NCBI RefSeq assembly: GCF_003987185.1
Contig: NZ_PIPS01000004.1
Span: 62,001-126,000 of the forward strand
Direction of reading: 5' to 3'
DNA length: 64,000 bases
DNA from: Idiomarina aquatica
GTDB lineage: Bacteria > Pseudomonadota > Gammaproteobacteria > Enterobacterales > Alteromonadaceae
The notes beneath the pieces were generated by a model. That model had not been told where the DNA came from and made no database searches. It saw only the letters and a program-made list of their open reading frames with translations. The position numbers were made by a program, and so were the translations under genes. Shown piece by piece: positions 1 through 7,526 of the stretch (the first letter of the stretch is position 1; each line of letters opens with the position of its first letter).

Positions 1-887
1 CCGATGCAGAACTGTTAATTCAAAATGCCGACGTCGCCATGAGTCACGCGAAACGCAGTGGTGGTAATACGTTCGAGGTGTTCGCGGACAAAATGGCAAT
101 ACAATACGAACACGAACTGCATTTACGTAATAAACTGCAAAAGGCCATCGAACAGCGAGAGTTTGAAGTTTACTACCAGCCCTACGTATCCGCCAGAGGG
201 CAGCGTATTATTGGTGCAGAGGCATTGGTACGCTGGCCGCAACCGGATGGCAGCTTTATTTCTCCGGCGGAATTCATCCCCATTGCGGAGCAAACCGGAC
301 AAATCGTTCCACTGTCTAAATTGATCATGCGGGCTGCCATCGCCGACCTCGCTAAATGGCAAGTTGGTAAAAACTTTACGTTATCGATTAATCTATCGGT
401 CAAGCAGTTTCAGCGCGAGAACATTATTGGAACCGTTTCCGAACTCGCCCAAGAATATCAGGTGCCACTGCAACAGTTGCAGTTTGAGTTAACCGAGAGC
501 GTTATGGTCGAGGATGCGCAAAAGGTATTCCGGGAGCTGGCTGAACTCAGAACCATCGGTTGCCGGGTGGCGATTGATGACTTCGGTACCGGATTCTCCT
601 CGCTCTCATACTTAAGCCGGCTACCCATTGATACACTAAAAATTGACCGTGAGTTCAGCCAATCGATATTTACCGATCCAGCCAGCCCTACAATTTGTAA
701 AGCCATTACTGATATGGCTCATGGCCTTAACAAGATGGTTATCGTAGAAGGTATCGAGACACCGGAACAGGCCGATTTCTTTATGCGTCAGGGCTGCATG
801 GGTCTACAGGGGTTTCTGTTCTATAAACCCATGCCTTTTGACGAATTCGATAAAACGCTGGCGGCGGAGACTACTCAACACGAGTAA
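1..887 (+). CDS. GGDEF-EAL cyclic-di-GMP phosphodiesterase, C-terminal part (5' truncated)
   Basis: The reading frame is open from base 3, so the gene begins outside the window. The first residues (DAELLIQNADVAM, then AKRSGGN) match the end of a GGDEF domain. A complete EAL domain follows. Counting from the first Met at 39, EALVRW is at 61-66, an FELTES-type Glu at 150, DDFGTG at 180-185, KIDREF at 201-206, VEGIET at 237-242 and the QGFLFYKP end near 257-264. All the usual catalytic and metal-binding positions look present, so it probably hydrolyses c-di-GMP to pGpG. Its N-terminal sensory part is not visible. The last 17 bases overlap the convergent gene at 871-1362. Confidence 0.93.
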   Translation, partial: DAELLIQNADVAMSHAKRSGGNTFEVFADKMAIQYEHELHLRNKLQKAIEQREFEVYYQPYVSARGQRIIGAEALVRWPQPDGSFISPAEFIPIAEQTGQIVPLSKLIMRAAIADLAKWQVGKNFTLSINLSVKQFQRENIIGTVSELAQEYQVPLQQLQFELTESVMVEDAQKVFRELAELRTIGCRVAIDDFGTGFSSLSYLSRLPIDTLKIDREFSQSIFTDPASPTICKAITDMAHGLNKMVIVEGIETPEQADFFMRQGCMGLQGFLFYKPMPFDEFDKTLAAETTQHE

Positions 888-1362
888 CGCGGAAGCGGCG
901 ATTAGCGCCTTCCCGTCCAAAAAAGAAAGAGTTCAAGGCACCACGTTCAATGTAGTAAGTGTCCTCTTCATCCCAACTGAAATACCCGACACTTTCAGTT
1001 TGTTTCCAAACTTGTCCGTTGGCCAGCGTAATAATCCAGTTGCCATAAGGATCTTGTCTGCGGCTGGCAATCTCGACGGTCAGTTTGTCGATGCTCTCCA
1101 TGTCCTTGGCATTTTTATGCTCAATACCAAAGCGTGCGGCAGCATCGCGATGAGTTTGCTGACGCTCGGCTTTTACGGCCTTTTGCGGTTGTTCTTGGGG
1201 CGGGTTATCACTGTATTTTTCCGCCAACTTGTCAAAACAGACAAGACGCTGCAATGAATCTTCAATGGTGGCACAGCGTTGCAATTCATCCTGCTGCGCG
1301 CTCACCGGCATCGATGCCGTTACCGCCGCAAGTGCTAAAACCAAACTTACACGAGAAAACAT
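871..1362 (-). CDS. Exported protein of unknown function with RCATIEDSLQRLVCFDKLA motif
   Basis: This is a 163-residue protein with a signal peptide (residues 1-22, ending VSA-QQ). Next comes a short Cys-containing segment, RCATIEDSLQRLVCFDKLA, then a charged linker and a C-terminal beta-rich part with NGQVWKQTESVGYF and YIERGALNSFFFGREGANRRF. The C...RL.CFD pattern recurs in several proteobacterial exported proteins, including some related to VasI, but I see no type VI secretion genes nearby and assign no function. It is the last gene of a leftward run (hemH, osmC, protease, this gene), 33 bases after the protease gene. It is likely periplasmic. Confidence 0.75.
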   Translation of the reverse strand: MFSRVSLVLALAAVTASMPVSAQQDELQRCATIEDSLQRLVCFDKLAEKYSDNPPQEQPQKAVKAERQQTHRDAAARFGIEHKNAKDMESIDKLTVEIASRRQDPYGNWIITLANGQVWKQTESVGYFSWDEEDTYYIERGALNSFFFGREGANRRFRVTRVE

Positions 1363-1395
1363 GTTGCTACCTCTTATTCAATACGAAACTCTGCA

Positions 1396-1899
1396 CTAGT
1401 ACCGTATCGTTAACGTATCGCCCTTCTGTGTCAACTCAAACTGTTTCAGTGCGCTCATCCCCAACAAAATAATGTCGCCATCCATGCCGGGGGTGATTGA
1501 GGCCTGCACATCGTCTAACACGATGTCACCCAGTTGCAATTGATCAATCACGGTACGGTAGGTGATGACTCGGCCATTGGCGGTTTGTGACATCCCCTGA
1601 CGGCCTTTTTTTAGCCCCAGCCGCTGAGCCAATGGCTCGGGAATAGCCACTAAGGTTGCACCGGTATCCAGCAAAAAGGTGACTGGCTGACCATTAACCC
1701 GACCTTTCGCAACATAATGACCCATGCGGTTTTGCTCGAGTTGAACGACCAATTGATTGCCCAACTGTTGTGTCGAAACCTGTTGATTAGGATTGAACTG
1801 TTGCTGTAGTTTGTCTTCGAAAAACCATACCAGTAATGCCAGAGCCAGGCCCCAGGCGATAAACATAAAGGGTTTACCGAAGCCGGAGCGACTAGACAT
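1396..1899 (-). CDS. Membrane-anchored retropepsin-like aspartic protease (clan AA, TIGR02281 type)
   Basis: This 167-residue protein has one N-terminal membrane segment (about 11-26), then a Gln-rich linker and a single retropepsin-like domain. The catalytic motif is LLDTGAT at 76-82. The domain continues to an ILLGMSALKQF segment near the C-terminus, the typical psi-loop partner. Proteins of this kind act as dimers because each chain supplies one Asp. It probably faces the periplasm; the substrate is unknown. The start overlaps the end of the osmC-like gene by 8 bases, which suggests co-translation. Confidence 0.85.
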   Translation of the reverse strand: MSSRSGFGKPFMFIAWGLALALLVWFFEDKLQQQFNPNQQVSTQQLGNQLVVQLEQNRMGHYVAKGRVNGQPVTFLLDTGATLVAIPEPLAQRLGLKKGRQGMSQTANGRVITYRTVIDQLQLGDIVLDDVQASITPGMDGDIILLGMSALKQFELTQKGDTLTIRY

Positions 1900-2335
1900 C
1901 CTTCACCTTGGTGTTATTGCTGTCATAAACTTTTACATCAACGTCGATGCCATTGCGGACACTCTGCGTGACCACACAAAAATCTTCAAACTTCTCCAGC
2001 GCCTGAGATAAATGCGGTAAGGCATCCTGATCATTGCCTAAAAACAGCTCAACACCGATATTGGTTATGCGCCACCGGCCATCAACACGTTCCAGCTTGC
2101 CACTGACGTCAGCACTCACTTTGCCCGGATCATCTTTGTATTTACGCAGTGCAAAAATTAAACTCGCCGCCAGGCAGTTAGCCACTGAGGCTGCCAGCAT
2201 CCGCGACGGATTCGGGCCTTCACCACTTCCTAAGGGTTCAGGTTCGTCACTGATAACTTCACCAAACTGCCCAAAATCAATGACAAACTTATAATCTTCA
2301 AGCAGTTCCAGGCTCAGTTTAAATTCGTTATCCAT
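1892..2335 (-). CDS. OsmC/Ohr family protein
   Basis: A 147-residue OsmC-fold protein. Both cysteines expected of the peroxidatic pair are present, Cys54 (SVANCLAAS) and Cys120 (FEDFCVVTQSV), in the usual contexts. The family reduces organic hydroperoxides or other reactive electrophiles in the cytoplasm. It lies 17 bases after hemH with a GGAGGGCAGT-type ribosome site on the minus strand, and overlaps the downstream protease gene by 8 bases. Its place after hemH fits a role in limiting oxidative damage around haem metabolism, but that link is inferred from position only. Confidence 0.88.
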   Translation of the reverse strand: MDNEFKLSLELLEDYKFVIDFGQFGEVISDEPEPLGSGEGPNPSRMLAASVANCLAASLIFALRKYKDDPGKVSADVSGKLERVDGRWRITNIGVELFLGNDQDALPHLSQALEKFEDFCVVTQSVRNGIDVDVKVYDSNNTKVKDV

Positions 2336-2352
2336 TTTCCACTGCCCTCCTG

Positions 2353-3453
2353 TTAATAAGGTAATTGTTGGTTGCTGACCTTATCTGCCTGCGCCTGTCT
2401 CACTGCCAGCGCCTCGCTTTGATCCGTAGCAACGGTCCACCCACTCAGGTGGTTCTGAATTAACTGCACCAGTGCGTCAATATGTTGTGGCTCCGCATTT
2501 AATGCACTGATGTACTCATAACGCTCACCACCATTTTCGATAAAATACTCTTTATTCTCTTCACCAATCTCTTCAATGGTTTCCAGGCAATCGGCAGAAA
2601 AACCCGGACAGAACACCTGCACCGATTTTACCCCCTTCGCCGGTAAACTTTTCATGGTTTCATCGGTGTAAGGTTGTAGCCACTCTTCGCGACCAAACCG
2701 TGACTGAAACGTGGTTAAGTATTCACTATCGCTCAATCCAAGCTTTTGCGCTAATAAACGAGACGTTTTGTAGCATTCGCAATGATAAGGGTCACCGTTT
2801 TTAAGATAACGAAGGGGAACACCATGATACGAAAAAATCAGTTTATCGGCGCGACCGTGGGTTGCCCAATGGCGCTCAATACGTTCGGCCGCCGCCGCAA
2901 TAAAAGGTTCAAAGTCGTGATAATGAGTGATGAAACGGAACTCTGGCAACCAACGGCGCTTACTGAAATCCTTCGCGACGGCATCAAAGGTCGAGGCCAC
3001 CGTCGAAGCTGAGTATTGGGGATACAACGGCAGTACCAGCAACTTACGCACCCCTGCCTGCAGCATTCTATCGATGCGGTCGCTGATGCTCGGCTGACCA
3101 TAGCGCATCGCAAAGTCCACCACCACCTTATCGCCAAACTGTTGTTTCAGTTGCTTATCAATTGCCGCAGCCTGATCCTGAGTGTGGTAAAGCAACGGCG
3201 AACCGCGTTCTGTCCACACCGTTTCATAGGCCTCAGCAGAGCGCTTAGGCCGTATCCGCAGTATCACGCCGTTCAAAATCAATGACCACAGCAGACGCGG
3301 CACTTCGACCACCCGGGGGTCGGAAAGAAACTCTTTCAGGTAAGGTTTTAATGCTGCCTTGGTGGGCGCGTCGGGGGTGCCGAGGTTCGTTACAAGCACA
3401 CCCAGTTTATCGGCCTGCTGATGAGTAAATGCTGGACTGCCGCGATAGTTCAT
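2353..3453 (-). CDS. hemH: Ferrochelatase
   Basis: A 366-residue ferrochelatase that inserts Fe2+ into protoporphyrin IX, the last step of haem synthesis. The catalytic His lies in IFSYHGVP (His210) and the conserved acidic helix is FCPGFSADCLETIEEIGEE (281-299, with Glu291). The N-terminal VLVTNLGTPDAPT and the SDPRVVE segment are also typical. It has about 40 extra C-terminal residues that look variable. It is the first gene of the leftward hemH-osmC-protease-hypothetical group. Another haem gene, hemB, lies elsewhere in this window at 21697-22695. Confidence 0.97.
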   Translation of the reverse strand: MNYRGSPAFTHQQADKLGVLVTNLGTPDAPTKAALKPYLKEFLSDPRVVEVPRLLWSLILNGVILRIRPKRSAEAYETVWTERGSPLLYHTQDQAAAIDKQLKQQFGDKVVVDFAMRYGQPSISDRIDRMLQAGVRKLLVLPLYPQYSASTVASTFDAVAKDFSKRRWLPEFRFITHYHDFEPFIAAAAERIERHWATHGRADKLIFSYHGVPLRYLKNGDPYHCECYKTSRLLAQKLGLSDSEYLTTFQSRFGREEWLQPYTDETMKSLPAKGVKSVQVFCPGFSADCLETIEEIGEENKEYFIENGGERYEYISALNAEPQHIDALVQLIQNHLSGWTVATDQSEALAVRQAQADKVSNQQLPY

Positions 3454-3576
3454 TTCACTGTATTCCTTATAAAAACAACGTGCCGCTTATTTACGTCCTT
3501 TTTAAACGGTTCGATCCCCCTTTGCAAAGATTTCGCGTTAAACTGGCAACGATTGCTTTAATCGGAAACAGCGCTC

Positions 3577-4179
3577 GTGGATAACGAAACCCTTAAACCA
3601 GACAATAAATCCGCACAAAAATGGCTGCAACGCTTGCTCGACTCGCCACACGCATTGGTGATTTTATTTTTTATGTCGGCGTTGGAAGCCACCATTATAC
3701 CGATACCATTGGAATTGATACTGATTCCTTTCATGGTGCTGGAACGCGATCGCATTTGGTCCATTGCCAGCGTGGCACTGGCGGGTTGCCTGACCGGAGC
3801 GCTGGCGGGATATTTTATCGGTTACGCCTTATTCGATAGCATCGGGCAGTGGTTTATCAACTACCTTAGCCTGCAAGACTATTATGAATCATTTAAAGCA
3901 ACACTGGAAACCGACGGTTTTATCGCGGTGTTTCTGGTTGGGGTAACGCCGGTTCCCTTTCAGACGGCGATGCTCGCGGCGGGCGTTACGGGCTTCTCAC
4001 TGCCCTTGTTTTTACTTGCCTCAGGTTTGTCACGCGGCATTCGTTATTATGGGCTGGCGTTACTGGCGATGTGGCTAGGTCCCTATGCGCAGCAATGGTG
4101 GCAAAAAAATGCGTCGCGTTTAGGCTGGTCGGTTGCTATTATTGCCGCCATTGCCCTCGTGGTTTTTCAGTTTAGCTAA
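3577..4179 (+). CDS. YqaA/DedA-family (VTT domain) inner-membrane protein
   Basis: This 200-residue membrane protein starts at GTG 3577; no in-frame ATG exists before the first helix. It carries the VTT/DedA pattern: a helix with SALEATIIPIPLELILIP, a glycine-rich segment ALAGCLTGALAGYFIGYALF, the re-entrant VGVTPVPFQTAMLAAGVTGF, and a late Arg-containing helix SRGIRYY. Family members are implicated in lipid flipping, for example undecaprenyl-phosphate or phospholipid recycling. It is closest in pattern to COG1238 (YqaA). The CNNM-type gene follows after 11 bases and is probably co-transcribed. Confidence 0.88.
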   Translation: MDNETLKPDNKSAQKWLQRLLDSPHALVILFFMSALEATIIPIPLELILIPFMVLERDRIWSIASVALAGCLTGALAGYFIGYALFDSIGQWFINYLSLQDYYESFKATLETDGFIAVFLVGVTPVPFQTAMLAAGVTGFSLPLFLLASGLSRGIRYYGLALLAMWLGPYAQQWWQKNASRLGWSVAIIAAIALVVFQFS

Positions 4180-4190
4180 CGCGGAATACT

Positions 4191-5234
4191 ATGTTTTTAC
4201 TGATTGTTTTTGCTTTTCTAGCCATTGGCGTGTCTTTTATTTGTTCGGTGCTCGAAGCAGCGCTGTTGTCGATCACCCCCAGCTACATTGCTCAACTAAA
4301 AGAACAACAGCCTGTCCTGCACGATAAGCTGGCCGCCTTAAAACGCAATATAGACCAGCCGCTGGCAGCCATTCTGACCTTAAACACCATTGCCCATACC
4401 GCAGGTGCTGCGGGGGTTGGCGCGCAAGTCGGCGTCGTGTTTGGCGATGGCTATTTAGGCGTTGCCAGTGCGGTAATGACACTGCTTATTCTGGTGTTGT
4501 CGGAAATCATACCGAAAACCATCGGCGCGAAATTCTGGCGTGCCCTGGCACCGCTGTTGGCGCCCACCCTGCGTTTTATGATTTTCACCTTACGCCCCTT
4601 CATTTGGTTGTCCGATCAAATTACCCGTCGCATCGGTAACAACGAGCCGGACATTGATGTGCGCTCAGAAATTAAAGCCATGGCCACCATGGGTTTCGAA
4701 CAACAGGCGCTCGACAAAGACGAACACCGCGTTATCTGGAATATTCTCGATTTACACGATATCCGTGTTAAGGACGTGATGACCCCCCGTACGGTGTGTG
4801 AGACCATTCCGCCCGATATGACCGTTGCTGAATTTGCCGAGAAAGCTCGCCCATTGCCGTTCTCGCGCTTTCCGATCATCGATGCCGACGAAGAGCCACA
4901 GGGTCTATTATTCCGCAGTGATGCACTGGATGCAGACCGCCAACAACGGGTTGTTGATTTAGCACGGCCGGTCGAAATCGTTACCGAAACCGTGAGTATC
5001 GAAAGCTTAATGGCGTATCTGCTGAAAGAACGTCAACATCTTTGCCTGGTATACGACGAGCATGGCAGTTGGCTGGGCTTAATTACCCTGGAAGATATTA
5101 TCGAGACCATTCTCGGCACACCAATTATGGACGAAACCGATAACGTCGCCAGTTTACGACGTTATGCCCGACAACGCTGGGATAAACGCGTCAAACGCGT
5201 CAAACGCGACCCACAGCAGACGCAAAGCCAGTAG
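4191..5234 (+). CDS. CNNM/hemolysin-C-like membrane protein with DUF21 and CBS-pair domains
   Basis: A 347-residue protein. The N-terminal DUF21 (CNNM) membrane domain spans about 1-145, including the SEIIPKTIGAKFW signature at 104-116. A linker follows, then a CBS pair from about 195 (VKDVMTPRT) to about 315 (LGLITLEDIIETILG). CNNM/CorB proteins are linked to Mg2+ export or homeostasis, with the CBS pair sensing nucleotides. The C-terminal CorC domain seen in longer relatives is absent. The tail is basic (KRVKRVKRDP) and is encoded by 9-base tandem repeats that also encode the end of the opposite-strand gene. The convergent overlap is 81 bases. Confidence 0.9.
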   Translation: MFLLIVFAFLAIGVSFICSVLEAALLSITPSYIAQLKEQQPVLHDKLAALKRNIDQPLAAILTLNTIAHTAGAAGVGAQVGVVFGDGYLGVASAVMTLLILVLSEIIPKTIGAKFWRALAPLLAPTLRFMIFTLRPFIWLSDQITRRIGNNEPDIDVRSEIKAMATMGFEQQALDKDEHRVIWNILDLHDIRVKDVMTPRTVCETIPPDMTVAEFAEKARPLPFSRFPIIDADEEPQGLLFRSDALDADRQQRVVDLARPVEIVTETVSIESLMAYLLKERQHLCLVYDEHGSWLGLITLEDIIETILGTPIMDETDNVASLRRYARQRWDKRVKRVKRDPQQTQSQ

Positions 5235-5924
5235 CGTAATCACCCAGCGGAAAATTTGGTTAAAGCGGTGATTCGAAATCCGCTTTAACCATTTTAAGCC
5301 CACCCAGGTACCGATAAAGCCCGCCGCCATCATCGCTGCGATCAACAACAGCCAGTCTTTAAATACAAACCCGGCTAAGCCAAACACCAGCGCTTTCGGT
5401 GCGTGCTGCATGCTCATGGTGGCGGCAAACGTCGCTACTGTGGTCATGCGTTCGGAAAAGCGTGACTTAATAAAGGCCGCCACCACGGGTCCGGATGCTC
5501 CGACAAACAACGAAATAAAACCGGTGATCAGACCGCCACAGGCAAGTCCCGCTTTGCCCAATACCAGTTGCGGTAGCTTCGGCCCCCAGGTCAGATACAA
5601 TAAAAATAACGCAATACACAGTTGCAGCAAGGGAGCCGGAAACTGCACCAACAAGAGACTGCCTACTGTCGTGCCGAGCAATCCAAAGGGCACAAACCAG
5701 GCAACGGTGAACCAATCAATGTGGCGCCAGGCCAGTACCGTGCGACCGACGTTGGATCCCATCTGTACCACCCCATGCACCGGGATAATCGCCGGCGCCG
5801 GTAACACCAGTGCCAGCATGGCTATCAATACCGCGCCACCGCCGGCACCGGCAATCGCGGTCAACAACGAGGTGCTTGCAGAAAGCAACACCAAGCCCCA
5901 AAACATCCAATCACTTGCGGGCAT
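5154..5924 (-). CDS. TauE/SafE-family sulfite/anion permease
   Basis: A 256-residue protein with about eight hydrophobic segments in the TSUP pattern. An N-terminal helix pair holds IAGAGGGAVLIAMLALVLPAPAIIPVHG, and a repeat in the second half has GLITGFISLFVGASGPVVAAFI. The family exports or imports small sulfur-containing or organic anions; the substrate here cannot be told. The gene stands alone on the minus strand between two plus-strand genes. Its 3' end overlaps the CNNM gene by 81 bases, so its last 26 residues are dual-coded, which may explain the odd FDAFDAF tail. Confidence 0.9.
   Translation of the reverse strand: MPASDWMFWGLVLLSASTSLLTAIAGAGGGAVLIAMLALVLPAPAIIPVHGVVQMGSNVGRTVLAWRHIDWFTVAWFVPFGLLGTTVGSLLLVQFPAPLLQLCIALFLLYLTWGPKLPQLVLGKAGLACGGLITGFISLFVGASGPVVAAFIKSRFSERMTTVATFAATMSMQHAPKALVFGLAGFVFKDWLLLIAAMMAAGFIGTWVGLKWLKRISNHRFNQIFRWVITLLALRLLWVAFDAFDAFIPALSGITS
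5184..5210. repeat. Three tandem 9-bp repeats inside a convergent coding overlap
   Basis: AAACGCGTC occurs at 5184-5192 and 5193-5201, and AAACGCGAC at 5202-5210. On the plus strand the unit encodes the KRV repeat at the end of the CNNM protein. On the minus strand it encodes the FDA repeat (AFDAFDAF) near the end of the TauE-like permease. Because the unit is a multiple of three, a copy gain or loss keeps both frames. Confidence 0.9.
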
Positions 5925-6011
5925 TGAGCAAAATTCCTCTAACGGTTATAATCCGCGCGATTTTAACGCACCGGATTTACGTTCCGGGCAGCTGAAAAAG
6001 GTAGTCTTTTT

Positions 6012-6941
6012 ATGTTTATTTGCGCGGCACTGTATAAATTTGTCGAACTCAACGACTTTGAACAACTTCGTGAGCCTCTGTATCAAACTCTAATTGATAA
6101 CGATGTCAAAGGCACCCTCCTTTTGGCTCGGGAAGGTATCAATGGCACCATTTGCGGTACTCGTGAAGGTATCGACAATGTGCTGGCTTACTTGCGCAGC
6201 GATGAACGTTTGATTGATATTGATCACAAAGAATCCCCCAGTGATACACAAGCGTTTTATCGGACCAAAGTGAAGCTTAAGAAAGAAATCGTTACCATGG
6301 GTATCGACTGGGTTGATCCTAAAAATACCGTCGGCACCTACGTGGAACCTGAGCAATGGAATGATCTGATTTCCGATCCTGAAGTGCTGGTCATCGACAC
6401 CCGTAACGAATACGAATACGCTGTTGGTACATTTGAAGGTGCGGTAAACCCAAAAACGGAAGCTTTCCGCGAGTTTCCTGAATACGTTAAGCAGCATCTG
6501 GACCCCACCAAGCACAAAAAGGTCGCGATGTTCTGCACAGGCGGTATTCGCTGTGAAAAATCAACCGCCTACCTGAAAGAACAAGGTTTTGATGAAGTCT
6601 ACCACCTGAAAGGGGGGATTCTTAAATACTTGGAGATGGTGCCGGAAGAAAGCAGCAAATGGAACGGCGAATGCTTCGTGTTTGACCAACGCGTGACGGT
6701 GAAACACGGGCTTGAACAGGGTGAGTACGATCAGTGCTACGCCTGTCGGATGCCAATCACCGAAGAAGAGAAGCAATCTGAGCAGTATCAGAAAGGGGTA
6801 AGCTGTCCCCATTGTTTTGATAAAACCACACCCGAGCAAAAACAACGGTTTGCTGAGCGTGAGCGTCAAATTCAGTTGGCCAAACAGCGCGGCGAACAGC
6901 ACATTCGTGATGGTAAACGCGAAACAATCCTTCAGAAATGA
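6012..6941 (+). CDS. trhO: Oxygen-dependent tRNA uridine-34 hydroxylase (rhodanese-domain, YceA family)
   Basis: A 309-residue TrhO/YceA protein. The N-terminal acylphosphatase-like region (1-100) is followed by a rhodanese domain (about 115-215) with [21 protein letters not shown] and the active-site loop [11 protein letters not shown], giving Cys175 and Cys181. The C-terminal segment has two Cys pairs (CYAC near 243-246 and CPHC near 265-268). TrhO makes 5-hydroxyuridine at position 34 of tRNA, the precursor of cmo5U/mo5U, using O2. Length and motif order match the family. The gene appears to be monocistronic, with an AAGGT-like ribosome site before the ATG. Confidence 0.95.
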   Translation: MFICAALYKFVELNDFEQLREPLYQTLIDNDVKGTLLLAREGINGTICGTREGIDNVLAYLRSDERLIDIDHKESPSDTQAFYRTKVKLKKEIVTMGIDWVDPKNTVGTYVEPEQWNDLISDPEVLVIDTRNEYEYAVGTFEGAVNPKTEAFREFPEYVKQHLDPTKHKKVAMFCTGGIRCEKSTAYLKEQGFDEVYHLKGGILKYLEMVPEESSKWNGECFVFDQRVTVKHGLEQGEYDQCYACRMPITEEEKQSEQYQKGVSCPHCFDKTTPEQKQRFAERERQIQLAKQRGEQHIRDGKRETILQK

Positions 6942-7000
6942 TCAAATTTGCAGTAAATTCGTAGTAAGTGGGTACGGAGTCAGTCAATCTGGAGGACGTA

Positions 7001-7474
7001 ATGAAACAGTTAAAAGTTATTGGTCTTGATGAGAAAAAAGCAGCCAGTTTAGGTGATAAATTGAATGAGCTGTTGGCCAATTATCAGATTTTTTACATGA
7101 ATGTTCGTGGTTTCCACTGGAACATCAAAGGTGAACAGTTCTTCCAACTGCACGCGAAGTTCGAAGAAACCTATGATGACTTGTTGCTGAAAATTGATGA
7201 AATTGCTGAACGTATTCTGACTTTGGGTCAGCGCCCAATGCATGCGTATTCAACTTACATCAAGGCGAGTGACATTGAGGAAGTAAAAGATGTGCATGAA
7301 GGTCGTGCCTGCGTCGGTAATATCCTTGACAGTTACCAGACCATTATTCGTCTTCAACGCGACATCCAGGCGCTTGCCGATGATGCAGGAGATGAAGGTA
7401 CATCAGCCTTGATGAGCGATTACATTCGTGAACAAGAAAAAACATCATGGATGTTAACGTCATACCTTGGTTAA
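7001..7474 (+). CDS. dps: Dps-family ferritin-like DNA-binding protein
   Basis: A 157-residue Dps/ferritin-like protein. The intersubunit ferroxidase ligands are complete and correctly spaced: His39 (RGFHWN), His51, Asp66 and Glu70. I chose ATG 7001 because GGAGGACGTA stands directly before it. The frame is open further upstream, but that part has no ribosome site and is not Dps-like. Dps oxidises Fe2+ with peroxide inside a 12-mer shell and protects DNA. A strong terminator follows at 7495. Confidence 0.95.
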   Translation: MKQLKVIGLDEKKAASLGDKLNELLANYQIFYMNVRGFHWNIKGEQFFQLHAKFEETYDDLLLKIDEIAERILTLGQRPMHAYSTYIKASDIEEVKDVHEGRACVGNILDSYQTIIRLQRDIQALADDAGDEGTSALMSDYIREQEKTSWMLTSYLG

Positions 7475-7494
7475 TAGGGTGACATGAACAACTT

Positions 7495-7524
7495 AAGCCC
7501 GCGGCCGAGGCCGCGGGCTTTTTG
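7495..7524 (+). terminator. Rho-independent terminator of dps
   Basis: A perfect 12-base inverted repeat (AAGCCCGCGGCC at 7495-7506 and its complement at 7509-7520) is followed by a T-run. It lies between the convergent dps and TonB-receptor genes. The T-run is on the plus strand, so it mainly serves dps. Confidence 0.93.
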
Positions 7525-7526
7525 CT

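Noticed and set aside
838-1257. A 139-codon plus-strand frame opposite the exported protein at 871-1362
   Set aside because: The minus-strand product has a signal peptide and a conserved Cys motif; the plus-strand product has neither.
3508-3520. GGTTCGATCCCCC looks like the T-arm of a tRNA
   Set aside because: The flanking bases do not form the 5-bp T-stem, and no anticodon arm, D-arm or acceptor stem is found around it.
5410-6093. A 227-codon plus-strand frame opposite the TauE-type permease running into trhO
   Set aside because: It is polar and Asn/Thr/Pro-rich, as expected from the reverse complement of a membrane protein gene, and its end overlaps the start of trhO.
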